This document shows, piece after piece, positions 8,432-18,503 of a DNA stretch of 64,000 nt (its first letter is position 1; each line of letters begins with the position of its first letter). The notes under the pieces are model-generated. The model did no database searches. It was not told the origin of the DNA and saw nothing but the letters and a program-made list of their open reading frames with translations. The position numbers and the translations under genes were made by a program. The DNA comes from Grimontia hollisae CIP 101886. Lineage in GTDB: Bacteria > Pseudomonadota > Gammaproteobacteria > Enterobacterales > Vibrionaceae. The stretch covers positions 1,014,388 through 1,078,387 of the forward strand of contig NZ_ADAQ01000011.1 in assembly GCF_000176515.1 (NCBI RefSeq). The letters are read 5' to 3'.

Positions 8432-11056
8432 TCAATTGTGAGACGATACAACACGGGCTGTGACCGGCTCTTTATCCCCACGGAGCAAGTGCACCATGGT
8501 CATTTTCAGCCGCATAGGGGAGACCGGTTTATGCATCACCAAAAATCCGCAGTCCCGGGCCTGATGCTGCAATGCCTCACTGCGGTTGGCCGTCACGATC
8601 ACCGTCGGGACAGGCTGTAACCGCTGCTGGTTGATACTTTTGGCCAGTGCCAGACCATTGATGTCATTGTCGAGATGGTAGTCTGCAATCAACAACTCAA
8701 CCGGTGCCTGCACGGTATCACAACTGATTTGTAACGCTTCCAGAGAACCAGCACAGGTCACTTCACACCCCCAGCGCACCAACAGCTCTTCCATAGCACG
8801 GCAGATGTTCGGATCATTGTCTATCACCCACACCCGCGCGCCCTGAAGCACCACACTGTTATCCGTGACCAGTGATTCCACGTTGCGAAGCGTTTGCCTT
8901 TCCGGCGTGCCGTAGGGCACCAGCACCGAAAAGCGCGACCCCACACCGGGCACAGAGTCGACGGTAATGGCATGCCCTAACACGCTGGCAATCTTATCGA
9001 CAATCGCCAATCCCAACCCAAGCTGGGTGTGGCTTTTATCCTGCTCGGCGGTCAGGCGTTTAAATTCTTGGAAGATCTCGTTTTTCTTGTCTTCCGGGAT
9101 CCCTACCCCGGTATCCAATACCTCGATTCGCAGCCCTTCACGGCACCGGCGACTGCCGAGCAGGATTTTCCCACCCGGGGTGTAGCGAAGGGCGTTGGTC
9201 ATCAGGTTACGGACAATCCGTGCCAGCAGTTGGGAGTCGGTATACACATAAGAGGAACTGTGCACATAGCGCACTTCCACGCGGGTCCCTTCGGCGGCAT
9301 GGCTGAAATCATCGGCGATGTTATCGAGCAGGTCACTGATCGGAAAAGATTGTTTATCGGCCCGCACCACCCCGGCATCCAGTTTGGAGATATCCACCAG
9401 TGTCGTGATCAAAGATTCCACATCTTCAAGCGAATGCGCCAGTGAACTGACCAGCTTTCTCGCTGCCGGCGACATACGGTGGCTCAACAGGGAGCCCAGA
9501 TAGAGTTGGGCGGCATTGAGAGGCTGCAACAGATCGTGGCTGATGGCGGCGAGGAATTTGGTTTTGGATAGATTGGCCCGCTCGGCGTCCTTTTTAGTTT
9601 CCAGCAAACGCTCCTGGATCATCCGGCGCTCTTCCACTTCATCCTGAAGCTGGTTATTGAGTGTCTGCAGCTGCGCCGTCCGTTCCTGTACCCGAAGTTC
9701 CATGGTCTGATATGCCTGCTCAAGCTCCTCGGCATTCTGCCTGCGTTCAGTAATGTCCCAGTTGAGCACAAAAAAACCCGTGATTTTGCCGTTGACGGCC
9801 TGGTTGGGTACATAGCTTTTCACTACGTAGCGCGCCTCGCCCTGCGCATTGAACTCTTCAATTTCAAACACCACGGACTCCCCATCCAGCGCTCGCTCTA
9901 CATAGGGTCTCATTGCTTCAAATGTCGACGAGCGGCGGGAGACCGAAATGTGTTTGCCAATCAGCTCGCCACGCGGAAAACCATACCATTCATCATAAAC
10001 ACGGTTGGTAAACTGGTAATGGAGATCATCACCGACATACGCGATAAGGGCTGGCACATTATCGGTGATCAAACGCAGCCACTGCTCCGTTTCACGAAGT
10101 TCCTTGGCATCCAGATACCGCTGGGTAATGTCGGTGTAGGTGTTCACGTAACCCTGATCGTCCATGGCATGGCTTCGCACCTCAATCACCCGACCATCAT
10201 CCAGGGTCTGCACCCGTACTCCTTCCGGCGGACGGCGTCCACATCCCCCAACTCGCCAGAGGGTAAGCGGAGAAACTTCCGCCAGAAGCGCTATCTGAGC
10301 TCCCATCAGGTGGGATTGGTCAAAGCCACTCATATCAAGGAAGCGTTGGTTAAATACCAGCACATCTCCGATTTTACTGACCATCAGCACGCCCTGGGAC
10401 AGGTTATCGACCATGTTCTGCAAAATGCGGCTTTTTTCTGCCATTGCCGCCTCAAAACGGGCCGTTTCAGCCTGTTTAAGCTGGGTGATATCAGAGTAGA
10501 GCATCACCATCCCTCCATCACTGGTTTCCCGCTCCTTGATTTGCAGCCATCGTCCGTTTTGCAGCTTCAGGGTCTGACCATTGCGGTTGCCAGGCATCTC
10601 CCGCACGATAAGGCCACGCTCTTTGGCGAGTTGGCGGATTTTCTCTGGCGTCAGTGACGGGGTATTGAGGGAAATGGCGTTGTCCTGCCAGTAACGCTGG
10701 AAGCGGCTGTTGGAATACACCAATTCTCGGTTAGGATCGTAGAGGGCAAAGCCATCCGAAATCGATTCGATGGCATCAATAAAGTGCTGGTGGGCTTTTT
10801 CAGCCTGCAATTTGGCCTGGGTTAACTGACGGTTAGCCGATTCAATAGAGTGCAGTGCATGGTTAAGCTCTTCAGTTTTCTCACGCACCTGATCGGCCAG
10901 CACCACGGAGTGCTGGAACGCCCCCCAGGCATCAACCTGCCCACTGGCACCCTGCTCAACGCGTTTTACCAAGGCGTCAATCATCTTCTTCTGACGTGCG
11001 TTTTCTTCCTTTAGTGCTTCAATGTGTTGAGCCAGTTCGGCTTCCCTATCACTCAA
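8432..11056 (-). CDS. Multi-PAS hybrid sensor histidine kinase (ErcS'/NahK-like)
   Basis: An 874-residue soluble hybrid kinase without transmembrane segments. Layout: N-terminal coiled coil (residues 1-90), three PAS domains (about 92-198, 211-318, 323-440), a second coiled coil (440-495), HisKA with phospho-acceptor His507 in ISHDLLQP, HATPase_c with Asn617/Asn621 and the DTGVGIP and GLGLAIV boxes, then a receiver with Asp792 (IADYHLD). In Pseudomonas, kinases of this build beside a FIST protein and a LuxR-type regulator control ethanol oxidation (ErcS/ErcS' with ErbR). Here the FIST gene is 3 bases upstream and an AgmR-type regulator is divergent. The signal and the phosphotransfer route to the regulator are inferred. 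Confidence 0.88.
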   Translation of the reverse strand: MSDREAELAQHIEALKEENARQKKMIDALVKRVEQGASGQVDAWGAFQHSVVLADQVREKTEELNHALHSIESANRQLTQAKLQAEKAHQHFIDAIESISDGFALYDPNRELVYSNSRFQRYWQDNAISLNTPSLTPEKIRQLAKERGLIVREMPGNRNGQTLKLQNGRWLQIKERETSDGGMVMLYSDITQLKQAETARFEAAMAEKSRILQNMVDNLSQGVLMVSKIGDVLVFNQRFLDMSGFDQSHLMGAQIALLAEVSPLTLWRVGGCGRRPPEGVRVQTLDDGRVIEVRSHAMDDQGYVNTYTDITQRYLDAKELRETEQWLRLITDNVPALIAYVGDDLHYQFTNRVYDEWYGFPRGELIGKHISVSRRSSTFEAMRPYVERALDGESVVFEIEEFNAQGEARYVVKSYVPNQAVNGKITGFFVLNWDITERRQNAEELEQAYQTMELRVQERTAQLQTLNNQLQDEVEERRMIQERLLETKKDAERANLSKTKFLAAISHDLLQPLNAAQLYLGSLLSHRMSPAARKLVSSLAHSLEDVESLITTLVDISKLDAGVVRADKQSFPISDLLDNIADDFSHAAEGTRVEVRYVHSSSYVYTDSQLLARIVRNLMTNALRYTPGGKILLGSRRCREGLRIEVLDTGVGIPEDKKNEIFQEFKRLTAEQDKSHTQLGLGLAIVDKIASVLGHAITVDSVPGVGSRFSVLVPYGTPERQTLRNVESLVTDNSVVLQGARVWVIDNDPNICRAMEELLVRWGCEVTCAGSLEALQISCDTVQAPVELLIADYHLDNDINGLALAKSINQQRLQPVPTVIVTANRSEALQHQARDCGFLVMHKPVSPMRLKMTMVHLLRGDKEPVTARVVSSHN

Positions 11057-11059
11057 CGG

Positions 11060-12262
11060 TCAGCCCGCCTTGCGTGCCAAGTCAATAAGGTAGCCAGGGG
11101 GCGATTGAGAAGGTTTGCCGATCATCACCCCGGTGAGAGTCTGGTTCATATGAATGCCGTTAAGCTGTTCACCATAGGTATTGAAACCGACCATGTTGAA
11201 CCGGCTGAACATCTGTTTAGCTTTGTCACGCACCATGGTTTGCTCAATTTCAAGCCGGCGGAGAAAACAGTCGCAGGACAGGGTCAATTCAGGTTCACCA
11301 ATGCGCGACTGGATGGCACTGAGCTTGGCCTCCATATCGGCAAACAAATTGCCGGGGCGCATGGCGGTCACCACAATGCCGTCATCCACCGCACAATAAA
11401 AATCGAGGCTCAAATCGTCATTCACTTTCTGGATAGAGCGGACGAAATACTGATCACCAATCAGAACCGCAAGCGGATGCAAGGCATAAATCTCCGGGCG
11501 TAGGTCTTCCAATGCAATGCCAGCTTCACGCGCATAGACCTCTGCCGCCGGCTCAGCATTGAACTCGTACACCCGCCTGAGGGTGCAGTCTGCATCGGTG
11601 ACCACCAGCTTGCTGCCGAGGCTTTCAATATGGTGGGTCGTGAACACCTCAAACGGGCAGCGAGTGTTGAACATCACCACAATCGCCGACTCGCTGTGAA
11701 ACGCGCCTTCACTGTAAACGTGGGTGTTGGCAAGGTTCACATCGTCCCCGGCGGAGCCACCAAAATGAGGCAAGCGGCCAAGGGCTGTATCCAGCGTCAC
11801 CAGAAAACGTTCTTCGTTGGGTGACAGCCCGTCAATCAGAGTCAGGACAAACGTATTACTGTTGATGGGTGCCTTAAGGTCCTGTCGGCAGGCATCCATC
11901 AAATGGCTGACGCACAGTTGGGCAGATTGGAGATCAAAGTCATCGAGCGAGACCCGTTGCCCGCAGATCTTGAAATCCCGGCGGGAGAAACCCAGCGCAC
12001 TGATACTGCTTTTGGCATAGCCAGACGGCATCAACTCCCCCGCCGTGGTACATCCCATCACTTCACAATGGGAGAATGCCTGCCCCATCTCGCGCCCCAG
12101 TGCATCCAGATCATACGCCGCCGAACAGAAAAAAAGCACAAAGCCGACATCTTCGTCATCGAGCTGCATTGCCAGTTCCCGTGCGGCTTTCGCGGCATCC
12201 AACTGGTAGGTCACGGCGCTGAATACCGCGCGTGACTGCGTAAAAGGTTGACGTGTTGCCAT
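11060..12262 (-). CDS. FIST-domain sensory protein
   Basis: A 400-residue cytoplasmic protein with a FIST N domain (about residues 25-220; features include VGFVLFFCSAAYD and the VMGCTTAGELMPSGY segment) and a FIST C domain (about 225-370; YALHPLAVLIGDQYFVRSI). FIST domains are proposed to bind small ligands such as amino acids and often act beside kinases. The gene ends 3 bases before the hybrid kinase, so both are likely translated from one message and may form a sensor pair. It diverges from the response-regulator gene across a 307-base region. Confidence 0.88.
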   Translation of the reverse strand: MATRQPFTQSRAVFSAVTYQLDAAKAARELAMQLDDEDVGFVLFFCSAAYDLDALGREMGQAFSHCEVMGCTTAGELMPSGYAKSSISALGFSRRDFKICGQRVSLDDFDLQSAQLCVSHLMDACRQDLKAPINSNTFVLTLIDGLSPNEERFLVTLDTALGRLPHFGGSAGDDVNLANTHVYSEGAFHSESAIVVMFNTRCPFEVFTTHHIESLGSKLVVTDADCTLRRVYEFNAEPAAEVYAREAGIALEDLRPEIYALHPLAVLIGDQYFVRSIQKVNDDLSLDFYCAVDDGIVVTAMRPGNLFADMEAKLSAIQSRIGEPELTLSCDCFLRRLEIEQTMVRDKAKQMFSRFNMVGFNTYGEQLNGIHMNQTLTGVMIGKPSQSPPGYLIDLARKAG

Positions 12263-12569
12263 GGGCTCTCCTGCTCACTTTTAGACAACGTAGCATGCCA
12301 TCGAATCAATGGGCATATAACGTAAGTCTAATCGCTAGCAGGGGACAACAACGTCATACTTAGGAATGAATTTTACAAAAATGAAAAATTTACAGATCAA
12401 AAATGTCAAGATTGTGACGCGACATCCACTACAAATGGAATAAGGGTCACTACACTGAATAACACATTCAAACATCCGGTAAGTATGGGTTTTAGGCCTT
12501 TTGTTGGGGGATTTTTATGTCAATCTCCGTTGGGAAAACGGTGTTTGCAGTATCAAAAAGGATTGAATT
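12263..12569. promoter_or_regulatory. Divergent control region between the FIST/kinase operon and the LuxR-type regulator
   Basis: This gene-free stretch carries the promoters of both directions. An AT-rich part (12361-12405) is followed by the inverted repeat GTCA-N6-TGAC at 12405-12418, a possible operator. AAGGA precedes the rightward start at 12570. No promoter hexamers could be fixed with confidence. Confidence 0.45.
12405..12418. promoter_or_regulatory. Candidate operator, inverted repeat GTCA-N6-TGAC
   Basis: A short dyad in the divergent FIST/agmR region. It is placed where an autoregulating LuxR-type protein could bind, but it is too short to be convincing alone. Confidence 0.3.
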
Positions 12570-13238
12570 ATGTACAAATTTCTCGTTGCAGATGATCACC
12601 CTCTGTTTCGCGATGCCCTGATCGCAGTCATCCATGGACGCTTCGAGGAATGCGATATTCTGCAATCCGAAAATATTGAGCGCACGCTGGACGTTGCCGG
12701 AGATAACCCGGACCTTGACCTTATTCTCCTCGACCTGAATATGCCTGGCATGGCAGGATTGAAAGGACTTCTCGAACTGCGCAACCAATACCCGACCATT
12801 CCCGTCGCTATCATTTCCGCCGAAACCAACAAACAGATCATCCTTCAGACCATTGCTTACGGTGCGGTCGGCTTTATCGCCAAAAGTGCCCCGAGAGAGA
12901 GGATGCGCGACGCCTTTGAAAAAATCCTTGATGGCCACGTTTACCTGCCCGCAGATATTATCCGTGCTGAGGGGGAAGGTGAAACATCACAGCGCCGTAA
13001 AGAAGATCCTCAGTTTTCCCCGGAAATGCTGCACACCCTGACCCGCCGTCAGTTACTGGTGCTGAAATCCATGGCACAAGGCGCCGCCAACAAGCAAATT
13101 GCTTATGATCTCAACATCTCAGAAACCACCGTGAAATCACACGTTTCCGCCATTTTGAAAAAACTGGGAGTACATAACCGCATTCAAGCGGTTGTGGGGG
13201 TGACCAATATCGACTTTGACCGCTACCTGAAGCGTTAG
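12570..13238 (+). CDS. agmR: LuxR-family response regulator (AgmR/ErbR-like)
   Basis: A 222-residue two-domain regulator. The receiver (residues 1-120) has the acidic pair Asp8/Asp9, phospho-acceptor Asp55 in LILLDLNMPG, and conserved Ser/Lys positions. The C-terminal GerE/LuxR helix-turn-helix (about 155-215) has LTRRQLLVLKSMAQGAANKQIA and ETTVKSH. AgmR/ErbR of Pseudomonas activates PQQ-dependent ethanol oxidation and pqq genes, and the location between the sensor operon and pqq supports the same job. It converges on the M16 peptidase gene with only 11 bases between. The target promoters are inferred. Confidence 0.85.
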   Translation: MYKFLVADDHPLFRDALIAVIHGRFEECDILQSENIERTLDVAGDNPDLDLILLDLNMPGMAGLKGLLELRNQYPTIPVAIISAETNKQIILQTIAYGAVGFIAKSAPRERMRDAFEKILDGHVYLPADIIRAEGEGETSQRRKEDPQFSPEMLHTLTRRQLLVLKSMAQGAANKQIAYDLNISETTVKSHVSAILKKLGVHNRIQAVVGVTNIDFDRYLKR

Positions 13239-13249
13239 GCTTGCAGCCA

Positions 13250-15274
13250 TTAATGGACGGTGGGATGTTTGAGTGCAACGAGCACTTTAGCGGCCAGCGT
13301 TGCCAGGCTTGACGGGGTGACAGACGAAAAATCCACAGCGACAGATTGGCCTACGGTGCCAAGCAATGCGCGGTTAAAACAGGCATGGGATTTCCGGTAA
13401 CGGGCAGAAACCAGCCCCAGCCCACCCAGACAGCATTTCTCCAATACCGCGCGCTCCATAGGCCTCGTCAGCGTTTCAATCGCATTGAGCAAGGCCACAA
13501 AGCTGGCACTCGGATCACTGTCTGCCACCGAATCAAACGCCAGTTCATAGGTCATCAAATCTATCGACACCGCAACGCTGTAACAGCGTCCAGAAAGACG
13601 GCGTTTTTTCACCCTGTCATTGGCCATCACCGCTTGTCCCAGTGTGGCAATATCCCCGGCATCGACGGTATGAGGAAACGACAGCATCACATGCATCGCA
13701 CCATCGTCATCCCGGTGGCTTGCCATGACACTTCCAGCCCGGAATACCGGAGCGCTGGCGGCAACATAAAATTCAATACCATTGGATGTATGGTGCCACT
13801 CGCCCGCCAGTGCACTGATTTCATCAGCACCTAAGTGATTGTGCCAGAAATGGCGCAATGCCTTGGCCTGCTCACATGGCAGGTCGACCGTGTAGCCGAG
13901 CACCTGGGCATTGGCACAGTGCCACTCCCCCATGCTGCCAAGGACTGGCTTTCCCCGCATCCACGCCCAGCGCAGGGTACGTTGCTGGCAAAGGAGCAGC
14001 CACTGGTTGAGCATCGACCGGGTTTCTTCATCCCGTACATTGCAGCGACCGAGGATCGCCAGACGGGTCAACGGCTGACAAGGAGAAGTCCATTCTGTTT
14101 CAGCCGCCCGATAAGGTACATCCAGCAGCGGATCGCCGGTATGCCCTTTCAGGAAAGACGGCGCAAACGGCGTGATGGAAAAATCATGGTAGAGCCGTTG
14201 CAAACCGTCCCCCCAGCGCCGGGCCATGTCCCGTCCCTGCTGCAAAGAAAAATAGCCCGATTGCCAACTGACACGGCGTGATGGCATGCATCTGGCGACA
14301 TCGTCAACATGACGCTGCAACGCTTCAGCATCCGTATTATCGCCCAACCGAAAACGGAGCGCCGGCACAGGCTGGAAGTCAGTTGTCAGCGGCAGAAGGT
14401 GTACGTCCAATGCCTTAAGTGCTTGCTGGCCTTCCGGCGAGCACAATGTGGGATGAAGCGCAGCTGCCCAGTGTGGCGACAATGTCAGGGTTTCAATCCG
14501 TCCTGCTGGCTCTGGTTTGTCTGCATATTTACCTTGCTTAGGCACCTCGACAGGTAAGGCGCTTCCCACGTTATTGAGCGATTTGGACAACTGACGCCAC
14601 AACGCCACCATCGGCCAGCTGCCGGACGTCAGCAGTATCATGGACTCAGGCCGGTAGTAGTGACTGTGATAACGGCGAAGTGCAGTGATATTCAGCAAAG
14701 GCAAGGTTTGCGGCATGCCACCATAAAGCGGCGCACGGGGCAGGCTTAACAATGCCTGTTCAGTGGCGTCCCGGAAACCGGTATGACGCATGTACTCGTC
14801 CAGTTCCCGGTAGAGTGCGCCGTCACATCCGGCCCCGTTTTTCCGCACTATTTCCTGCTCAAAGTCTTCCCCGGTCAGTTGAGGGGAAATCACGCAATCG
14901 GCCATAAACCCGATACCACGGAGTGCAGAAGCCGGGTCATACCCGGTCAGATGAAAACGGGTACTTTCCTTTTGGGTGGTGGCATTAAATTCCAGCAACG
15001 CCAGTTCTGCGCGCAGGGAAAGAAAAGTGTCCGGCTCTGGGTAACGGGCGGAGCCGCGCAGCACCATATGTTCGAGGGCGTGGGTAATGCCGCTGTCGTC
15101 CTCCACCGGGGTGGGGATCACGATGGCAGCGCTCAGTCTGTCTTCTTCAGACGCCGCGTAGTGCCAGTGCATGGCACCACTGACATGGCGATACCCCACC
15201 CAGCCGGTGTCCATTTGCTGTTCGTCCGGTGGCAACAGCAACCAGTCCGGTGCAGCAGGATGCAGTTTCGCCAT
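13250..15274 (-). CDS. pqqF: M16-family zinc peptidase, PqqF-like
   Basis: A 674-residue member of the pitrilysin/insulinase clan. The inverted zinc motif H-x2-E-H is at His65, Glu68 and His69 (GITHALEHMVLRGS), with downstream acidic residues in GEDFEQE as candidates for the third ligand. The flanking sequence recalls the PreP-like branch of M16. The protein is shorter than typical PqqF (roughly 750-830). It is the last gene of the leftward pqq run; TAAGGAG precedes the start. In PQQ synthesis PqqF trims the modified PqqA peptide, so that role is likely from context. A general peptide-degrading enzyme is the alternative. Confidence 0.8.
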   Translation of the reverse strand: MAKLHPAAPDWLLLPPDEQQMDTGWVGYRHVSGAMHWHYAASEEDRLSAAIVIPTPVEDDSGITHALEHMVLRGSARYPEPDTFLSLRAELALLEFNATTQKESTRFHLTGYDPASALRGIGFMADCVISPQLTGEDFEQEIVRKNGAGCDGALYRELDEYMRHTGFRDATEQALLSLPRAPLYGGMPQTLPLLNITALRRYHSHYYRPESMILLTSGSWPMVALWRQLSKSLNNVGSALPVEVPKQGKYADKPEPAGRIETLTLSPHWAAALHPTLCSPEGQQALKALDVHLLPLTTDFQPVPALRFRLGDNTDAEALQRHVDDVARCMPSRRVSWQSGYFSLQQGRDMARRWGDGLQRLYHDFSITPFAPSFLKGHTGDPLLDVPYRAAETEWTSPCQPLTRLAILGRCNVRDEETRSMLNQWLLLCQQRTLRWAWMRGKPVLGSMGEWHCANAQVLGYTVDLPCEQAKALRHFWHNHLGADEISALAGEWHHTSNGIEFYVAASAPVFRAGSVMASHRDDDGAMHVMLSFPHTVDAGDIATLGQAVMANDRVKKRRLSGRCYSVAVSIDLMTYELAFDSVADSDPSASFVALLNAIETLTRPMERAVLEKCCLGGLGLVSARYRKSHACFNRALLGTVGQSVAVDFSSVTPSSLATLAAKVLVALKHPTVH

Positions 15275-15315
15275 TGCGGCTCCTTACACTTGACGACGCC
15301 CTGGGTCTGTTGGCC

Positions 15316-16446
15316 TTAAGGCTTCACACTGAGGATCATTTGGCTGTTTTTTACCGTTCTTGCCAAGGCGGCACTGTGACAGCCCTGATTGGCTTTCGCC
15401 ACCGCCTCGTCAATCACATGATGATGCGGGGATTTGCTGCACACCGGATCGGCATTCGCCGGATCACCAGTCAACAGCATCGCCTGACAGCGACAACCAC
15501 CAAAATCGTTTTCCCGCTCATTACAGCTTCGGCAAGGTTCCCGCATCCAGTCAAATCCGCGGAAGTGATTAAAACTTTCTGAGTCCTGCCAGATGTAGGA
15601 AAGTGAGTGCTCCTTCACGTTTGGATGGGATAAATCCAGCATCGCGGCGCTGTGACAAGGCAGGGCTTTGCCATCCGGGGCGATATTGATGAACAGGTTC
15701 CCCCAGCCGCTCATACAAGGCTTGGGGCGGGTTTCATGATAATCAGGAGTAACGAAGATAAATTTGGGCCCGGCACCGTTTTGGCTGTCACGAAGTGCGT
15801 TTACCTTGCCTTCAGCGTCTTCAATCTGGCGTTGCGACGGCAAGAGCGCGTCACGGTTGTGCAGCGCCCAGCCGTAGTATTGTGAGGTGGCAAGCTCCAC
15901 AAAATCCGCGTCAAGTTCAACCGCAAGCGCCATGATCGCGTCAATCGATTCAATGTTCTGGCGGGTGATCACGACATTCATCACCATAGGAAACCCTGCA
16001 TCTTTCACCGCCTTGAACATGACTTTTTTGTGTTCAAAGGCGTGACGCTTTCCGGCAATGGCATCGCTTAAATCCGGGTCGGCGGACTGGAAACTGATTT
16101 GGATATGGTCAAGCCCGGCCGATTTCAGCGCCAGAATGCGTTTTTCATTCAGCCCGACCGCCGAGGTAATCAGGTTGGTGTAGTAGCCAAGCGCGTTGGC
16201 GTGGGCAACCAGTTGCTCCAGATCGCGGCGCATCAAGGGCTCACCACCAGAAAAACCGAGTTGCACTGCCCCAAGCTCCCGCCCTTCTTCCAGCACCCGG
16301 CACCACTCTTCGGTAGAAAGCTCGTCGTCCGGGTCGCCAAGGTTTAATGGGTTGGCGCAATAGGCACAATGCAGCGGACAGCGGTAGGTCAGCTCTGCCA
16401 GCAGCCAGAGCGGCGGGTTAACAGGTTTCAAGCCATTTTTTGTCAC
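15316..16446 (-). CDS. pqqE: PqqA peptide cyclase (radical SAM, SPASM)
   Basis: Radical S-adenosylmethionine enzyme that cross-links Glu and Tyr of the PqqA precursor peptide. The 376-residue protein has the C-x3-C-x2-C cluster motif at Cys23, Cys27 and Cys30 (CPLHCAYC), the GGEPL segment and a Cys-rich SPASM region ([17 protein letters not shown]). The start is GTG at 16446, supported by GGAGG 6-7 bases upstream; it lies inside the pqqD end, overlapping by 29 bases, so PqqD and PqqE production is coupled, in keeping with PqqD presenting PqqA to PqqE. Confidence 0.96.
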   Translation of the reverse strand: MTKNGLKPVNPPLWLLAELTYRCPLHCAYCANPLNLGDPDDELSTEEWCRVLEEGRELGAVQLGFSGGEPLMRRDLEQLVAHANALGYYTNLITSAVGLNEKRILALKSAGLDHIQISFQSADPDLSDAIAGKRHAFEHKKVMFKAVKDAGFPMVMNVVITRQNIESIDAIMALAVELDADFVELATSQYYGWALHNRDALLPSQRQIEDAEGKVNALRDSQNGAGPKFIFVTPDYHETRPKPCMSGWGNLFINIAPDGKALPCHSAAMLDLSHPNVKEHSLSYIWQDSESFNHFRGFDWMREPCRSCNERENDFGGCRCQAMLLTGDPANADPVCSKSPHHHVIDEAVAKANQGCHSAALARTVKNSQMILSVKP

Positions 16447-16684
16447 AGGCGACCTCCACGAACTCGTTCACATCCCCGGCCAAATCCACACCGGGGAATT
16501 TTTCTTCCAGACGTGCGATCGCCGCAGTGACGGAGCTTGGCATATCGAACTGCATCAGGATTTCAGCGGCGCTTTCGCTCAGTTTGACCATGCCTTCCGG
16601 ATAAAGCAGGACATGGCAGTCCTGCGCTTTTTCAAACTGCATCCGGAACATGCTGTTGCGCTGATAAACCGTGTCACTGTTCAT
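16418..16684 (-). CDS. pqqD: PqqA-binding chaperone PqqD
   Basis: An 88-residue peptide chaperone that binds PqqA and delivers it to PqqE. The sequence has the family-typical hydrophobic [19 protein letters not shown] segment and an LEEKFPGVD segment. GGGAGG precedes the ATG at 16684. It overlaps pqqE by 29 bases and follows pqqC closely. Confidence 0.94.
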   Translation of the reverse strand: MNSDTVYQRNSMFRMQFEKAQDCHVLLYPEGMVKLSESAAEILMQFDMPSSVTAAIARLEEKFPGVDLAGDVNEFVEVACDKKWLETC

Positions 16685-16708
16685 ATCGCCTCCCTGTACG
16701 TTTTCTGG

Positions 16709-17467
16709 TTACCGGTCAAGTGCGTGGTGCCAGACCGGTTTGTCAGTGATCCCAACATAAGGCGGTCGGTCAAATTCGTATGCCATGCTGATGGCATCGA
16801 GCAGCGACCAAAGGATATCGAGCTTAAATTGCAGGATGTTGAGCGCCTGTGCCTGCTGTTCAGCCGTCCGGAAATGGTCAAGCGTGATTGACAGGCCATG
16901 CTCAACATCACGGCGCGCCTGACTGAGACGCTGGCGGAAATAGGTCAGCCCTTCCGGGTCAATCCAGGCGTAATGGCTGGGCCAGGAATCGAGACGTGAC
17001 TGGTGGATTTCCGGTGCGAACAGTTCCGTCAGCGACGAGCACGCTGCTTGCTGCCAGGTGGCACGGCGGGCGAAATTGACGTAGGCATCCACCGCGAAAC
17101 GTACCCCCGGCAACACCCATTTTTCGTCAATCACATCCTGACGGTTAAGCCCCACCGCCTCGGCCAGCCGCAACCAGGCTTCAATCCCGCCCCATTTGCA
17201 ATCAAGGCTCTTGTGGCCGTCATGGTCAAGAATGCGCTGTACCCACTCCCGGCGGATTTCCGGGTCACGGCAGTTCGCCATGATGGCGGCATCCTTGACC
17301 GGAATTGATGTCTGGTAATAGAAACGGTTTGCCACCCAGGCACGAATTTGCGCTTTACTGCATTTCCCAGCATACATGGCTTGATGAAAGGGATGGTGAA
17401 TGTGGTAGTACTGTCCTTTTGCCAGCAGCGCCTGCTGGAATTCCTCTCGCGTCATTGCCGTTGCCAT
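16709..17467 (-). CDS. pqqC: Pyrroloquinoline-quinone synthase PqqC
   Basis: Cofactorless oxidase performing ring closure and the final oxidation to PQQ in the cytoplasm. ATG at 17467 (252 residues) is preferred to an in-frame start six codons upstream because GGGAGG lies 5 bases before it. The sequence carries the PqqC/TENA-like segments [11 protein letters not shown] and [20 protein letters not shown], and active-site His/Tyr/Arg residues are plausible within them. It lies 14 bases after pqqB. Confidence 0.96.
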   Translation of the reverse strand: MATAMTREEFQQALLAKGQYYHIHHPFHQAMYAGKCSKAQIRAWVANRFYYQTSIPVKDAAIMANCRDPEIRREWVQRILDHDGHKSLDCKWGGIEAWLRLAEAVGLNRQDVIDEKWVLPGVRFAVDAYVNFARRATWQQAACSSLTELFAPEIHQSRLDSWPSHYAWIDPEGLTYFRQRLSQARRDVEHGLSITLDHFRTAEQQAQALNILQFKLDILWSLLDAISMAYEFDRPPYVGITDKPVWHHALDR

Positions 17468-17481
17468 GGCGCCTCCCTGCG

Positions 17482-18399
17482 TCAAATTTCAATCGTCATG
17501 CCGTCGAAGGCAATCTCTACCCCGGCATCAAGTACCGCCTGATGCTGTGGTGAGTCTGGATCCAAAATGGGGTTGGTGTTATTGATATGGATGAGCACCT
17601 TGCGCGGCTTGGTGAAACCTTCCATCAGCGCCAGCATACCGTCATCCCCCGACACTGACAGGTGGCCCATTTCTGAACCCAGCGAGGTGCCGACGCCTTC
17701 GCGGATCATTTCATCATCGGTCCAGAGTGTGCCATCCATCATCACACAATCCGCCTCGTCCATCGCCGCAAGCACAGACGCTTCGGGTGCGCCGAGTCCT
17801 GGCGCATAAAACAGGGTCGCCCCGCTGCGGGTATCAACAATCTTGAGGCCAATGTTATCACCCGGGCGCGCACGGTTGCGGTAAGGCGAAAACGGCGGCG
17901 CATTAGAAGAAAGGGAGACAGGATGAAAAGCAAGGTGTGGCACGGCTGGAATGCGCCAGCCTTCGGGGGAATGGATATCAACGGTGTGGGTCTCATAGCC
18001 GCCGTCCCAGTGTTTCATCATCGACAGGATGGGATAACTGGTTGTGAGCTCTTCCGCCACTTCCGGTGTGCAATAAAGCGCAAGCGGCAGCCCTTCACGC
18101 AAGATCAAAAGCCCGGTCGTGTGGTCAATCTGTGCATCAGTCACCACCACCGCGCCGATAGCCGAACCGCGCGCACCCTCCACCCTGGTAAGCCGGGGGG
18201 ATGCATTGATTTGCTGGCGAATATCCGGGGAGGCGTTAATCACGACCCAGTTGTCACCGTCATCGCTTACCGCGATGGAAGATTGCGTACGTGGCACCGC
18301 ACGGCTGGCGCCCTTTCTTACCGACCGGCACATCCGGCAGTGACAATTCCACTGTGGGAACCCGCCACCCGCGGCTGAGCCTAACACCAAGATCTGCAT
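17482..18399 (-). CDS. pqqB: PQQ biosynthesis protein PqqB (metallo-beta-lactamase fold)
   Basis: A 305-residue metallo-beta-lactamase-fold protein, reported as the hydroxylase acting on the Glu-Tyr intermediate. The N-terminus [21 protein letters not shown] is diagnostic, including the CxC-x2-C cysteines (NCHCRMC). [13 protein letters not shown] segment is the remodelled metal-binding loop. First gene after the pqqA-pqqB intergenic hairpin. Ends about 14 bases before the pqqC start. Confidence 0.96.
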   Translation of the reverse strand: MQILVLGSAAGGGFPQWNCHCRMCRSVRKGASRAVPRTQSSIAVSDDGDNWVVINASPDIRQQINASPRLTRVEGARGSAIGAVVVTDAQIDHTTGLLILREGLPLALYCTPEVAEELTTSYPILSMMKHWDGGYETHTVDIHSPEGWRIPAVPHLAFHPVSLSSNAPPFSPYRNRARPGDNIGLKIVDTRSGATLFYAPGLGAPEASVLAAMDEADCVMMDGTLWTDDEMIREGVGTSLGSEMGHLSVSGDDGMLALMEGFTKPRKVLIHINNTNPILDPDSPQHQAVLDAGVEIAFDGMTIEI

Positions 18400-18442
18400 C
18401 CATTCACCTCGCTGCCTGTCACCGTGTGGAAAGGAAAAATAG

Positions 18443-18494
18443 AAACGGGATGCTCCCAGGGTCTGTTAACCCTATAGAAAGGTGCATCCCGTTT
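18443..18494 (-). terminator. Two-tier hairpin between pqqA and pqqB (terminator or attenuator)
   Basis: An 11-bp perfect stem, AAACGGGATGC (18443-18453) and GCATCCCGTTT (18484-18494), encloses an inner AGGGT/ACCCT hairpin (18458-18473). On the minus strand it is followed by CTATTTTTCC. It lies just after the pqqA stop and before pqqB, so partial termination would give more pqqA than pqqBCDE message, as described for pqq operons elsewhere. Confidence 0.8.
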
Positions 18495-18503
18495 ATCAGC
18501 TAC

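Noticed and set aside
12492..12938. 148-codon minus-strand frame over the agmR start
   Set aside because: Overlaps the conserved receiver domain of the regulator in antisense and shows no family features.
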